Of a stretch of DNA of 64,000 bases, positions 17,188 to 25,694 are shown piece after piece. The translations under genes were made by a program, and so were the position numbers. Origin of the DNA: Myxococcota bacterium (GTDB lineage: Bacteria > Myxococcota_A > Bradymonadia > UBA7976 > UBA1532); contig CAUJDF010000093.1 in assembly GCA_963169045.1 (NCBI GenBank), positions 1-64,000 on the forward strand, given 5' to 3'. The notes beneath the pieces were generated by a model that made no database searches, was not told where the DNA came from, and saw nothing but the letters and a program-made list of their open reading frames with translations. Numbering within the stretch: position 1 is the first letter of the stretch; every line of letters starts with the position of its first letter.

Positions 17188-19595
17188 CAGTTGGGCTCCT
17201 CGTCCTGGCCGATGCCCGCGAGGTCCTTCGGCTCGCACGGCGACGAGAGCGCGAGCTCCGCGCACAGGTCCGCCCCCGTGCCGCCGGCGAAGGCGTCGCG
17301 GGCCGCCCGGATGTTCTCGAAGTTGCGCGCCTCGAGGCGATCGTCGGCCTCGCCGATCACGCAGGCCAGCTCGCGGCACAGCGCGTCGCTGCGCTCGTAC
17401 GCGTGCAGCTTGCAGCCGCAACGGTCGCTGGGCCCCGGGATGCCGAGCTGCCGCAGGGCGATGTCGGCGCCCTTGCGGACGTCCTCGATCGGCAGGCCCA
17501 GCGTGACGGCGTACTGCAGGATCTGCTCGGTCAGGAAGCAGTCGTCCTCCATGACCTCGCCGGGCTCGAGGGCGGCGCCCGCGCTGCGGATGGCGCGGCA
17601 GTAAGGCTTGAGGATGGCCAGCACGGCGCGTGGATCGTCGATCTCCGCCGTCGGCGTGCCGGTGAGCTCGGGCGCGCGGTCGACGAAGTCGCACCAGTCG
17701 CGGGGATCGCGCGTCTCGAGGCCGTCGCAGAAGCGGTCCTGGTAGGCGGCGACGTCGGTGAAGCAGTTCGTCGCCTCCTCGCAGCCGCTGCCGGCCAGCG
17801 GCTCCTTGTCGAGCTGCTCGCGGCACTCGCCCGGCTTCTCGGTGGCGTCGCACCGCTGGCCGCAGATGTCGACGCAGCGAGGGAACGCCTGGAAGCGGTC
17901 GGAGACGGCGTCGCGGATCGAGATGTCGCTCGGCACGCGCGAGCGGTTGAACTTGAGCACGCGGAAGCCCGAGCCGCCCTGCGCGATGTAGTCGTTGACC
18001 GCCACCTCATAGATGCGGTCGCCGGAGATGGGCTCGCGCGACGCCACGTCGCAGGTGGCCTCGTCGTCGCCGCGCTCGAGGCAGGCCTGGTAGACCTCCT
18101 GGTTGCGCACGGCGACCTCGCTGGCGAAGGAGCACTCGGGCTCGTTCGACACGCAGTTCATCTTGAGGTGGACGCGATCGGAGAACTGGGCCTGCGGCTG
18201 GCACCCGCGGCCGGCGCTGCGCCGGGCCACGAACGACATCAGCTCGCAGACGTCGCGGCCGCCCATGCGCATCTTCACGATCAGGTTGTCGAAGGGGAAC
18301 ACGTTGTACATCTGGTCCTGGGTGATCGGCCCCCGGATGATGTCGGTGCGGATGCCCAGCGTGTTCGTCAGCGCGAAGTCGGCCTGGATGCCTCGGCGAT
18401 CGGCCATCGACTCGGCGGCGATGTTGCCGAGCTCGGAGTTGGCCTTCTCGCGGCCGAAGCGCGGCACGAGCCGCGGCGCGTACGCGATGATGCGCGTCAG
18501 ATCGAACTGACGGTTCAGCTCGAGGATGTACGGCTCGAGGAACCGCACGGCGTCCGGATCTTCGGAGACGCTCGCGTCGATCGGGAAGAGGCTGTAGCGG
18601 TGGGTCTTGACCTCCCAGCGGTAGTACGGGTCGCCCGAGTCCTCGGCGACCACGTCGAGCCGCCCGAGGTACTTCATGAAGGCGCCCGAGTGCGTGAGCA
18701 CCACCGGCCGGCCGGTCTTGTCGTAGCGCACCTGCGGTGGATCGAGCACCACGTGCAGGTGGCCGCCGAACACGAAGTCGAGGCCGGTCGTGCGCTCGAT
18801 GACCTCGTAGTCCTCGTGGCGCTCGCCGTGCCCCGTCAGGCCGAGGTGGCTCGTGATGCCGATGAGGTCGACGCCCTGGGCCGTCAGCTCGTCGATGTAG
18901 AACTGGACGGTCTGGACCTCGTCGACGGGCGTGATGCCGAGCGAGTTGTTGCCCTCGCCGATGCTGTTGAGCGACGAGAGGTTGGCCATGCCGATGACGC
19001 CGACCTTCAGCCCGCCCGCCCACATGATGGCGTAGGGCTTGGTGATGCGGGCCATCGTCTCGGCGCCCTTGGTGTCGCGCTCCCAGATGTAGTTGGCGGC
19101 GAGCAGCGGGTAGGTCGCCCACTTGTCCATCTGGATCGCGAGGTTGTCGAGGCCCTTGTCGAACTCGTGGTTGCCGATCACCACGGCGTCGGGGCCCAGC
19201 AGCGACAGTGCGCGCGTCTCGACCTCGCCGCTGAAGGCGTTGAAGATCGGCGCGCCCTGGAAGCAGTCGCCGCTGTCGACCCACAGCACGTTGCCCGGCG
19301 ACCGCGCCCGTTCGCGCTTGATGAGCGTGGCGATGCGCGACAGGCCGCCGATCTGCACGAGCGTCTGCCCCGGCGCGAGGATCGGCGAGTCGGGCGCGTA
19401 GTTGCGGATCAGGCGCTCGTCGGTCGCCGCCAGCTGCAGGTCGTACGGCAGGAGGCGCGAGTGCCAGTCCGACGTGTGCAGGAACGTGATCTGGACGGTG
19501 CGTCCCGCGGGCACGGACGGCGCGCCCTCGCGGGTCTCGCAGCCGGCGCCGAGCACGAAGAACGCGAGGAGCGGAAGAGGCAGAAGGCGTCGCAA
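17187..19595 (-). CDS. 5'-nucleotidase/UDP-sugar-hydrolase-like lipoprotein
   Basis: The 802-residue product carries a calcineurin-like metallophosphatase domain with the metal motifs T-S-D-W-H-S, D-S-G-D, G-N-H-E-F-D-K-G, S-H-L-G and G-G-H-L-H. The 5'-nucleotidase substrate domain (L-G-I-R-T-D, N-V-F-P-F-D-N, D-Y-I-A-Q-G-G-S-G-F) follows, then an unusual 250-residue Cys-rich extension. It should dephosphorylate nucleotides outside the inner membrane. I place the start at TTG 19595: the lipobox Cys then sits at 19, and TATGAT lies 9 bases upstream. A longer TTG start at 19628 would run up to the edge of the palindrome. It leads an operon with an OB-fold lipoprotein and two outer-membrane proteins. 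Confidence 0.87.
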   Translation of the reverse strand: MRRLLPLPLLAFFVLGAGCETREGAPSVPAGRTVQITFLHTSDWHSRLLPYDLQLAATDERLIRNYAPDSPILAPGQTLVQIGGLSRIATLIKRERARSPGNVLWVDSGDCFQGAPIFNAFSGEVETRALSLLGPDAVVIGNHEFDKGLDNLAIQMDKWATYPLLAANYIWERDTKGAETMARITKPYAIMWAGGLKVGVIGMANLSSLNSIGEGNNSLGITPVDEVQTVQFYIDELTAQGVDLIGITSHLGLTGHGERHEDYEVIERTTGLDFVFGGHLHVVLDPPQVRYDKTGRPVVLTHSGAFMKYLGRLDVVAEDSGDPYYRWEVKTHRYSLFPIDASVSEDPDAVRFLEPYILELNRQFDLTRIIAYAPRLVPRFGREKANSELGNIAAESMADRRGIQADFALTNTLGIRTDIIRGPITQDQMYNVFPFDNLIVKMRMGGRDVCELMSFVARRSAGRGCQPQAQFSDRVHLKMNCVSNEPECSFASEVAVRNQEVYQACLERGDDEATCDVASREPISGDRIYEVAVNDYIAQGGSGFRVLKFNRSRVPSDISIRDAVSDRFQAFPRCVDICGQRCDATEKPGECREQLDKEPLAGSGCEEATNCFTDVAAYQDRFCDGLETRDPRDWCDFVDRAPELTGTPTAEIDDPRAVLAILKPYCRAIRSAGAALEPGEVMEDDCFLTEQILQYAVTLGLPIEDVRKGADIALRQLGIPGPSDRCGCKLHAYERSDALCRELACVIGEADDRLEARNFENIRAARDAFAGGTGADLCAELALSSPCEPKDLAGIGQDEEPN

Positions 19596-19604
19596 AGCGC
19601 CGGC

Positions 19605-19610
19605 ATCATA
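19605..19610 (-). promoter_or_regulatory. -10 box of the nucleotidase operon
   Basis: TATGAT (minus strand) is 9 bases before TTG 19595. The -35 area falls on the palindrome at 19628-19644. Confidence 0.45.
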
Positions 19611-19627
19611 CGTCTTTCGGTTTTCCA

Positions 19628-19644
19628 AACAAGTGTCACTTGTT
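19628..19644. promoter_or_regulatory. 17-bp perfect palindrome between divergent genes (putative operator)
   Basis: AACAAGTG-T-CACTTGTT has perfect 8-base arms around one central base. It sits between the nucleotidase operon (start 19595) and the homocysteine methyltransferase/MTHFR gene (start 19661), overlapping the expected -35 of the first and covering about -17 to -33 of the second. This A/T-rich dyad stands out in GC-rich DNA and looks like the site of a dimeric regulator. The regulator is not identified. Confidence 0.6.
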
Positions 19645-19660
19645 GCACCATGCGCACCCC

Positions 19661-21571
19661 ATGAAGCCCTTCCTCGAGTCGGCCGCGCGCGGCGGCGTCC
19701 TCTTCGACGGCGCGATGGGCACCGTGCTCTACGAGCGCGGCGTCTTCCTCACGCACTGCTTCGAAGCGGTGAACCTGTCGCAGCCCGAGCTCGTCCGGCA
19801 GATCCACCAGGAGTACCTGCAGGCGGGCGCGCAGGTGCTGACGACGAACACGTTCGGCGCCAACCGCCTCAAGCTCGACCGGCACGGCCTCGCCGACAAG
19901 GTGCACGAGATCAACGTCGCCGGGGTGAAGCTCGCGCTCGAGGTGGCCGCCGGGCGGGCCTGGGTCGCCGGCAGCGTCGGGCCGACGGGGCTCTCGCTCG
20001 AGGCGCTGGCGGGGCCCGAAGGCGTCACCGCGCGCGAGGCGCTCGAGGAGCACGTGCGCGTGCTGGCCGAGGCCGGCGTCGACATCGTCTGTCTCGAGAC
20101 GTTCACCGTCCTGCAGGAGCTCGAGATCGCCATCCGCATCGCGCGCGAGGTCACCGGGCTGCCGATCGTCGCCCAGTACACGTTCCAGGAGAACGGGCTG
20201 GGGCTCGCCGGGCACACGCCGCAGCTCGTCGCGCGGCGTCTGGTCGAGGCGGGCGCCCACGTCGTCGGCGCCAACTGCGGCGGCGGCCCCGACCTGCTCT
20301 TCCGCGTGACGTCGGCCATGGTCGAGGCGGGCGCGCCGGTCCTCGCGCAGGCCAACGCCGGCCGCCCGGAGTCGGTCGACGGCCGCACGATCTACGTGGC
20401 GAATCCCGAGTATTTCGGGGTGTTTGCGCGCCGGTTGCTCAAGGCCGGCGTCAAGCTGGTCGGCGGCTGCTGCGGGACGAACCCCGGCCATGTCAAGCGC
20501 ATGGTCAACGCGGTGCGCATGTTGTCCGTCGAGTCGGGCGGATCGCCGTCGCCGCGCTTCGGGGGCGGCGCGCCGGCGCTCGAGGGACAGCCGATCCCGC
20601 TGGCCGAGCGCAGCGACTTCGCGGCGCGCCTCGCCGCCGGCGACTTCGTGACCAGCGTCGAGCTCAACCCGCCGTCGGGCCTCGACCTGGCGAAGCAGGT
20701 CGCGGCGGCGAACGAGCTGCGCGATGCGGGCGTGACGACGATCAACATCGCCGACGGCCCGCGCGCCTCGCTGCGCATGGGCAACCTGGCGATGGCGGTG
20801 AGCGTGCAGCAGGCCACGGGGCTCTCTCCGCTGCTCCACGTGTGCTGCCGCGACCGCAACTTCCTCGGCCTGCAGTCGCACCTGCTCGGCGCGCACGTGC
20901 TCGGCCTCCGCAACCTGGTCGTGATCACCGGCGATCCGCCGAAGATGGGGCCGTACCCGCACGCGACGGGCGTCTACGACGTCGACAGCATCGGCCTGCT
21001 CAACATCATCAACGGCTACAACCACGGCATCGATCCGTCGGGCAAGCCGATGCCGGAGAAGACGGCGTTCGTCTGCGCGACGGGCGCCGAGCCGGCGGCG
21101 CTCGACTACGACCGCGAGCTGCGGCGCCTCGAGATGAAGCGCGACGCGGGCGCCGTGGTGGTGATGACGCAGCCGGTCTACGACCCGCTGAAGGCGGAGC
21201 GCTTCCTCGACGACGCGCAGGGCCTCGGGCTGCCGATCATGCTCGGCCTCTGCCCGCTGGCGAGCCACCGCAACGCCGTGTTCCTGCACGAGAACGTCCC
21301 GGGCATGCAGGTGCCCGGCTACATCCTCGACCGCATGAAGCAGGCCGACGCGCAGGGCCGCGGCCAGGAGGAGGGCGTCGCCATCGCGCGCGAGGCGCTC
21401 GAGGCGGTGCGCGACCGCATCCAGGGCGCGTACGTCATGCCGCCCTTCGGTCGCTACCGGGTGGCGATGCAGGTGCTCGAGGGCTACGTGCCGGCGCGCC
21501 GGGCCCCCCCCGGCGACGGCGCGCCCGAGAGCGGCGGCCTACCACGCGCCGCTGCGGAAAACGCGCCATAG
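19661..21571 (+). CDS. Bifunctional homocysteine S-methyltransferase / methylenetetrahydrofolate reductase
   Basis: The 636-residue fusion has an N-terminal homocysteine methyltransferase barrel with all three zinc cysteines (Cys206 in G-A-N-C-G-G-G, Cys270 and Cys271 in G-G-C-C-G-T-N). The C-terminal MTHFR domain (about residues 330-600) has N-I-A-D-G-P-R, V-I-T-G-D-P-P-K, and M-T-Q-P-V-Y-D. It lacks the B12-binding half of MetH, as in the BhmT/YitJ-like fusions. The product would reduce methylene-THF to methyl-THF, and would methylate homocysteine to methionine. No Shine-Dalgarno stands before ATG 19661; a weak CACCAT lies 9 bases upstream. Its 3' end overlaps the convergent ubiB-type gene by 33 bases. 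Confidence 0.92.
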   Translation: MKPFLESAARGGVLFDGAMGTVLYERGVFLTHCFEAVNLSQPELVRQIHQEYLQAGAQVLTTNTFGANRLKLDRHGLADKVHEINVAGVKLALEVAAGRAWVAGSVGPTGLSLEALAGPEGVTAREALEEHVRVLAEAGVDIVCLETFTVLQELEIAIRIAREVTGLPIVAQYTFQENGLGLAGHTPQLVARRLVEAGAHVVGANCGGGPDLLFRVTSAMVEAGAPVLAQANAGRPESVDGRTIYVANPEYFGVFARRLLKAGVKLVGGCCGTNPGHVKRMVNAVRMLSVESGGSPSPRFGGGAPALEGQPIPLAERSDFAARLAAGDFVTSVELNPPSGLDLAKQVAAANELRDAGVTTINIADGPRASLRMGNLAMAVSVQQATGLSPLLHVCCRDRNFLGLQSHLLGAHVLGLRNLVVITGDPPKMGPYPHATGVYDVDSIGLLNIINGYNHGIDPSGKPMPEKTAFVCATGAEPAALDYDRELRRLEMKRDAGAVVVMTQPVYDPLKAERFLDDAQGLGLPIMLGLCPLASHRNAVFLHENVPGMQVPGYILDRMKQADAQGRGQEEGVAIAREALEAVRDRIQGAYVMPPFGRYRVAMQVLEGYVPARRAPPGDGAPESGGLPRAAAENAP

Positions 21572-23236
21572 CAGGCGCAGGCCGAGCCAGCCGCCGAGCG
21601 TCCACGTGATCGTCGTCACGCCGGGCAGCCCGAAGATGGTGAAGCCCACGTCGTGACGCTCGATGGCGCCCACCAGCAGCAGCGCCGCCACGAGCCCGCC
21701 GAGCACCGCCCGGTTGGTGCGCAGCTCGCGCCCGCGCTCGAGCGCCGCGAGCTGCGCGTACTCGATGCCGAGGGTCAGCTTCCCGTCCTCGAGCTGCTGC
21801 AGCACCTTCTCGAGCGTGAAGGGGAGCAGCTTCCCGATGCGGGCGAACGCCTGCACGCTGTCGGCGGCGGCGCGCAGCACGCGCTCGGGGCCGTACCGCT
21901 CGGCCACGAGCTTCTCGACGTAGGGCCGGCACTCGCGGACGAGGTCGAGGTCCGGCGAGATCGTCTTGCCGATGCCCTCGACCGTCATGATGGCCTTGAA
22001 GAACATCGTGTAGTCGGGCGGGACGCTCACCTCGTGCCGGATGGCGCCCTCGACCAGGTCGCGCAGGAAGGCCCCGAAGTCGACCTCGGCCAGCGTGCGG
22101 TTGAGGAAGTACCGCTCCATCAGGTCGATGGTGTCGGCCTCGAACGCGGCGTAGTCGACCTTCCCGCGGCGGATGCTGATGGCGTAGAAGCTGCGCGCCA
22201 CCCCCTCGAAGTCGTGCATGACGACCGCGAGGAGCAGGTCGGCCATCGCGTCCTTCATCGCCGGCGTCATGCGCCCGACGAGGCCGAAGTCGATGAGGCC
22301 GATGCGCGTGCCCTCGAGGATGAAGATGTTCCCGGGGTGCAGGTCCCCGTGGAAGAAGCCGTCCTCGAAGACCATCTTGAAGAGCATGCGCACGCACTCG
22401 CGCGCGACGGCGCTCATGTCGTGGCCGCCGAGGGAGGCCTCGGTGATCTTGTGGCCGCGCAGGCGCTCCATCGTCAGGACGCGGTCGCTGCTGGCCTGCT
22501 TGTAAAGGCGCGGGATGTGGACCGACGTCCAGCTCGCGAAGTTGCGGTCGAAGCGCTCGAGGTGGCTCGCCTCGTGGTGGAAGTCGAGCTCGAGGCGGAT
22601 GGCCTTCTCGAACTCCTTGGCGATGGCGACGGGATCGAACGCGCGCAACTCGGGGATGGTCGCCTCGAGCTGCCGGGCCACGAAGTAGAGGATCGACAGG
22701 TCGCTCTCGATCATGCGCTTGATGCCGGGGCGCTGGATCTTGACGACCACCTCCTCGCCGGTGAGCAGCGTGGCGGCGTGGACCTGGGCGATCGAGGCGC
22801 TGGCGAGCGGCTCCGGGTCGAGGAACGAGAACACCTCGTCGACCGGGCGGCCGAGGCTGCTCTCGAGCACGCCGCGCGCTTCGTCGAACGTGATGGGCGA
22901 GACGCGGTCCTGCAGGCGCTTGAGGCGCTCGCACAGCACGGGCGGGATGAGGTCGGGGCGCGTCGACAGGATCTGGCCGAGCTTCACGAACGTCGGCCCG
23001 AGCTCCTGGAGGGCGTCGACGACGCGCTCCTCGAGCGTCTTCTTCTCGGCCGCCGCGTCGGCCCGCTTCTTCGCCAGCAGACGCAGGACGAAGGTGTCCT
23101 GCAGGTTCCAGCGCTCGACGAGGTGGCCGAAGCCGTGCCGCACGAGCACGGCCACGATCTCGCGGAAGCGGCCGACGTCCTGGATCGCGGAGCGGGCGGC
23201 GCGGAAGTTCGTGTAGACGGCGCGCAGGGTCGACAT
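21539..23236 (-). CDS. ABC1/UbiB-family atypical kinase
   Basis: The 565-residue protein has the UbiB hallmarks: the K-x-G-Q loop (T-F-V-K-L-G-Q-I-L-S), A-S-I-A-Q-V-H-A-A, E-L-D-F-x-x-E-A, H-G-D-L-H-P-G-N-I-F and D-F-G-L-V-G-R-M. Two membrane helices lie at the C terminus (about 500-550). In other bacteria UbiB supports ubiquinone biosynthesis or lipid handling. No other quinone genes are nearby, so the exact role is open. TACCAT stands 8 bases before the ATG and no ribosome site is seen. Confidence 0.92.
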   Translation of the reverse strand: MSTLRAVYTNFRAARSAIQDVGRFREIVAVLVRHGFGHLVERWNLQDTFVLRLLAKKRADAAAEKKTLEERVVDALQELGPTFVKLGQILSTRPDLIPPVLCERLKRLQDRVSPITFDEARGVLESSLGRPVDEVFSFLDPEPLASASIAQVHAATLLTGEEVVVKIQRPGIKRMIESDLSILYFVARQLEATIPELRAFDPVAIAKEFEKAIRLELDFHHEASHLERFDRNFASWTSVHIPRLYKQASSDRVLTMERLRGHKITEASLGGHDMSAVARECVRMLFKMVFEDGFFHGDLHPGNIFILEGTRIGLIDFGLVGRMTPAMKDAMADLLLAVVMHDFEGVARSFYAISIRRGKVDYAAFEADTIDLMERYFLNRTLAEVDFGAFLRDLVEGAIRHEVSVPPDYTMFFKAIMTVEGIGKTISPDLDLVRECRPYVEKLVAERYGPERVLRAAADSVQAFARIGKLLPFTLEKVLQQLEDGKLTLGIEYAQLAALERGRELRTNRAVLGGLVAALLLVGAIERHDVGFTIFGLPGVTTITWTLGGWLGLRLLWRVFRSGAW

Positions 23237-23244
23237 GGGCGGTG

Positions 23245-23250
23245 ATGGTA
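23245..23250 (-). promoter_or_regulatory. TANNNT -10 box, leaderless spacing
   Basis: TACCAT (minus strand) lies 8 bases before ATG 23236. Confidence 0.45.
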
Positions 23251-23284
23251 GACCGGCGGAGGCGGGGTTGAAAGCTCGCGCCGG

Positions 23285-24133
23285 TTGCCCGATCATGCGC
23301 GTCCCTTCGCCGAGAGCCGTCCGCCGTTGAAGCTCGACCTCCTCCTGTGGGCGCTGGTGCTGCCGTTCGCGTGGGCCGCCCTGGCGCTCCTGCCGCTCAT
23401 GGTCGTGGGGCCGGTGGCGCCGCACGGCCTGCTGTGCATCGGCATGGCCGGCGCGACGTGTCTGGCGTTCGTGTTCGAGCGGCGCACGCCGCTGGGGCAG
23501 GTGCTGCCCCTGAGCTGGGCGGTGCGGTCGCCCGCGCAGATCGCGGCGGCCTTCCTCGCCGGCGCCGGCGCGAACATCCTCGGCAGCGAGCTGGTGAACG
23601 TGGCGCTGACGGTCGCGCCGGTGATCGTGTCGAGCGACGCGGCGCAGGCGCCGGGCGTCGGCGCCAATGATCCCGCGTGGATGCGCGTGATGCTGCGCGG
23701 CGTGGTCATGCCCGCTTCGACGGCGCTACTCTTCGGCGTGCTCATCGCGCGGCCGATGCTGGTGCTGCTCGGGCGGCGCCGCGCCCTGCTGGCGGTCGCG
23801 GCGTGGGGCAGCCTGCTCGTCGTGCAGGGCGTCGACGTGCCGCAGGCCCTCCCGCGCCACGCCCTGCTCATCGGCCTCGCGACGTGGGCCCACACCGGCT
23901 CGGGCTCGGTGTGGCTGCCGCTGGCGGTGTTCGCGCCGTCGGGGCTCGTCGACGGCCTGATGCAGGTGGGGATCGCGCCCGGCATCGTCGGCTTCGACGA
24001 CATGCCCGCCGGCGAGGTCGCCTTCCAGCCGATCTGGTTCGACCTGCTCGGCGCCGCGCTGCTGGCGGTCGGCGCCGGCCTGCTCATCCGCGCGTTCGAG
24101 TCGGCGGTCGCGCCGACGATCCAGGACGAATGA
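23285..24133 (+). CDS. Polytopic membrane protein resembling a CPBP (CAAX-protease-like) protein without catalytic residues
   Basis: The 282-residue protein has about seven or eight hydrophobic helices. The layout of the central region (M-P-A-S-T-A-L-L-F-G-V-L then L-A-T-W-A-H-T-G-S-G-S-V-W-L-P-L-A-V-F-A-P-S-G-L) mirrors CPBP intramembrane proteases. However, the E-E-x-x-x-R motif is replaced and the last His/Asn position is Pro/Ser, so it is probably not a protease. The start is uncertain: TTG 23285 or TTG 23327, since no ATG is in frame. It overlaps murJ by ATGA and may act with it in envelope assembly. Confidence 0.7.
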   Translation: MPDHARPFAESRPPLKLDLLLWALVLPFAWAALALLPLMVVGPVAPHGLLCIGMAGATCLAFVFERRTPLGQVLPLSWAVRSPAQIAAAFLAGAGANILGSELVNVALTVAPVIVSSDAAQAPGVGANDPAWMRVMLRGVVMPASTALLFGVLIARPMLVLLGRRRALLAVAAWGSLLVVQGVDVPQALPRHALLIGLATWAHTGSGSVWLPLAVFAPSGLVDGLMQVGIAPGIVGFDDMPAGEVAFQPIWFDLLGAALLAVGAGLLIRAFESAVAPTIQDE

Positions 24134-25689
24134 CGCGCAGCGCCGGCCGGACGATCGCCATCGCCTCGGCCCTGTACGGCGCGAGCATGCTCGTCTCCCG
24201 CGTGCTCGGCGTCGTGCGCGAGTCGGTCATCGGCCGCACGCTCGGCGCCGGCCGCCAGGCCGACGTCTACTTCAGCGCCTTCGTCATCCCCGACTACGTC
24301 GGCTACCTGCTGGCGAGCGGCGCGCTCTCGCTCGTGTTCATCCCCATGTTCCAGCGGCACCTCATCGCCGGCCGCGAGGACGAGGGGTGGCGCTCGTTCT
24401 CCAACATCGCGAACTTCCTGCTGATCACGGGGCTGCTCGCCACGGCCGCGTTCTGGTGGGCGGCGCCGTCGCTCGCGCCGCTCGTGGCGCCCGGCTTCGA
24501 CGACGCGGAGCGCGCGCGCTGGGTGTACCTGACGCGCATCATCCTGCCCGGCCAGATCTTCCACCTCGTCGGCGGCCTGCTCACCGCGACGCTCCAGGCC
24601 CGCGACAAACACACGCTGCCGGCGCTGGCGCCCCTCGTCTACACGGCGGGCATCATCGCCGGCGGCCTGGCGCTCGGCGCGCGCCTGGGCGCCGAGGGCT
24701 TCGCCTGGGGCGTGCTCGTGGGGTCGGCGCTGGGGCCGTTCCTGCTGCCGCTCGTCGGCTGCGTGCGCGCCGGCATGCGCTGGCACCTCGCCCTCGACCT
24801 GCGCCACGCGGACTTCCGGCGCTACCTCAAACTCTCGATCCCCATCATGCTCGGCTTCTCGGTGGTCTTCATGGACGAGACCATCGTCAAGCGCTACGCC
24901 AGCGAGGTCGGGGAGGGCGTGATCGCGCAGCTGCAGTACGCGCGGACGCTCATGCGCGTCCCCATGGGCATGTTCGGGCTGGCGGCGGGCATCGCGGCGT
25001 TCCCGACGCTGTCGCGCCTCGTGGCCGAGGGGCGCCATCAAGAGGCCTACGACATGCTGGTGAAGGCCACGCGCACGACGCTGCTGCTGGCGTTCGCGGC
25101 GCAGGCGGCGCTGACGGCGGCGGGCACCGAGGTGGCCACGGTGATCTGGGGCCGCGCGCGCTTCTCGGCGGCGGATCTCGAGGCCATCGGCGCGTACACG
25201 GGGCTGCTGTGCGTCGGGCTGTGGGCGTGGTCGGCGCAGGGCCTCGTGGCGCGCGGCTTCTACGCGCGGCAGAACACGTGGGCGCCGACGGTGCTCGGCA
25301 GCGTGGTGGTGCTGGCGATGCTGCCGCTGTACGCGTGGGGCGCGCGGGCCGGCGGCGGGACGGGCCTCGCGCTGGCCTCGTCGGCGGCGATCTCGGTGTA
25401 CGTCGTCGCGCTGACGGTGCTGCTGCGGCGCGGCGTCGCGCGCGGACCAGGGCCGGGCCTCGTCGACGCGGTGCTCAAGCAGGGGGCGTGCGCGGCGGCG
25501 GGCGTCGGCCTGGGCCTGGCGCTGGATCGCGTGCTGCCGGCCTGGCCGGCGCTGCTGCGCGGCGGGATGACCGGCGGCGTCGCGCTCGCGGCGACGTTCG
25601 CGGCGGCGCGACTGCTGCGGGTGCCGGAGGCGGTGACGCTGCAGGCGATGGTGCTGCGGCGGGTGCGGCGGCGGCGCGCGGCGAACTGA
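24130..25689 (+). CDS. murJ: Lipid II flippase MurJ (MviN)
   Basis: The 519-residue polytopic protein is the usual size for MurJ. It has the family N terminus (A-S-A-L-Y-G-A-S-M-L-V-S-R-V-L-G-V-V-R-E-S), D-V-Y-F-S-A-F-V-I-P-D, and about 14 membrane segments. MurJ moves lipid II from the cytoplasmic to the periplasmic face of the inner membrane for peptidoglycan synthesis. The ATG overlaps the upstream stop (ATGA), which indicates co-translation with the CPBP-like protein. It ends 5 bases before a convergent stop codon. Confidence 0.93.
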   Translation: MTRSAGRTIAIASALYGASMLVSRVLGVVRESVIGRTLGAGRQADVYFSAFVIPDYVGYLLASGALSLVFIPMFQRHLIAGREDEGWRSFSNIANFLLITGLLATAAFWWAAPSLAPLVAPGFDDAERARWVYLTRIILPGQIFHLVGGLLTATLQARDKHTLPALAPLVYTAGIIAGGLALGARLGAEGFAWGVLVGSALGPFLLPLVGCVRAGMRWHLALDLRHADFRRYLKLSIPIMLGFSVVFMDETIVKRYASEVGEGVIAQLQYARTLMRVPMGMFGLAAGIAAFPTLSRLVAEGRHQEAYDMLVKATRTTLLLAFAAQAALTAAGTEVATVIWGRARFSAADLEAIGAYTGLLCVGLWAWSAQGLVARGFYARQNTWAPTVLGSVVVLAMLPLYAWGARAGGGTGLALASSAAISVYVVALTVLLRRGVARGPGPGLVDAVLKQGACAAAGVGLGLALDRVLPAWPALLRGGMTGGVALAATFAAARLLRVPEAVTLQAMVLRRVRRRRAAN

Positions 25690-25694
25690 CCGCC

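Noticed and set aside
19626-19628. TTG 19628 as start of the nucleotidase-like lipoprotein
   Set aside because: It would place an extra 11 residues before a standard lipoprotein signal and put the start at the edge of the palindrome. TTG 19595 fits the -10 box and signal length better.
23268-23297. TTG 23268 behind GGAGG and ATG 23295 as starts for the CPBP-like protein
   Set aside because: Both are in a different frame from the membrane protein, so they cannot begin it.
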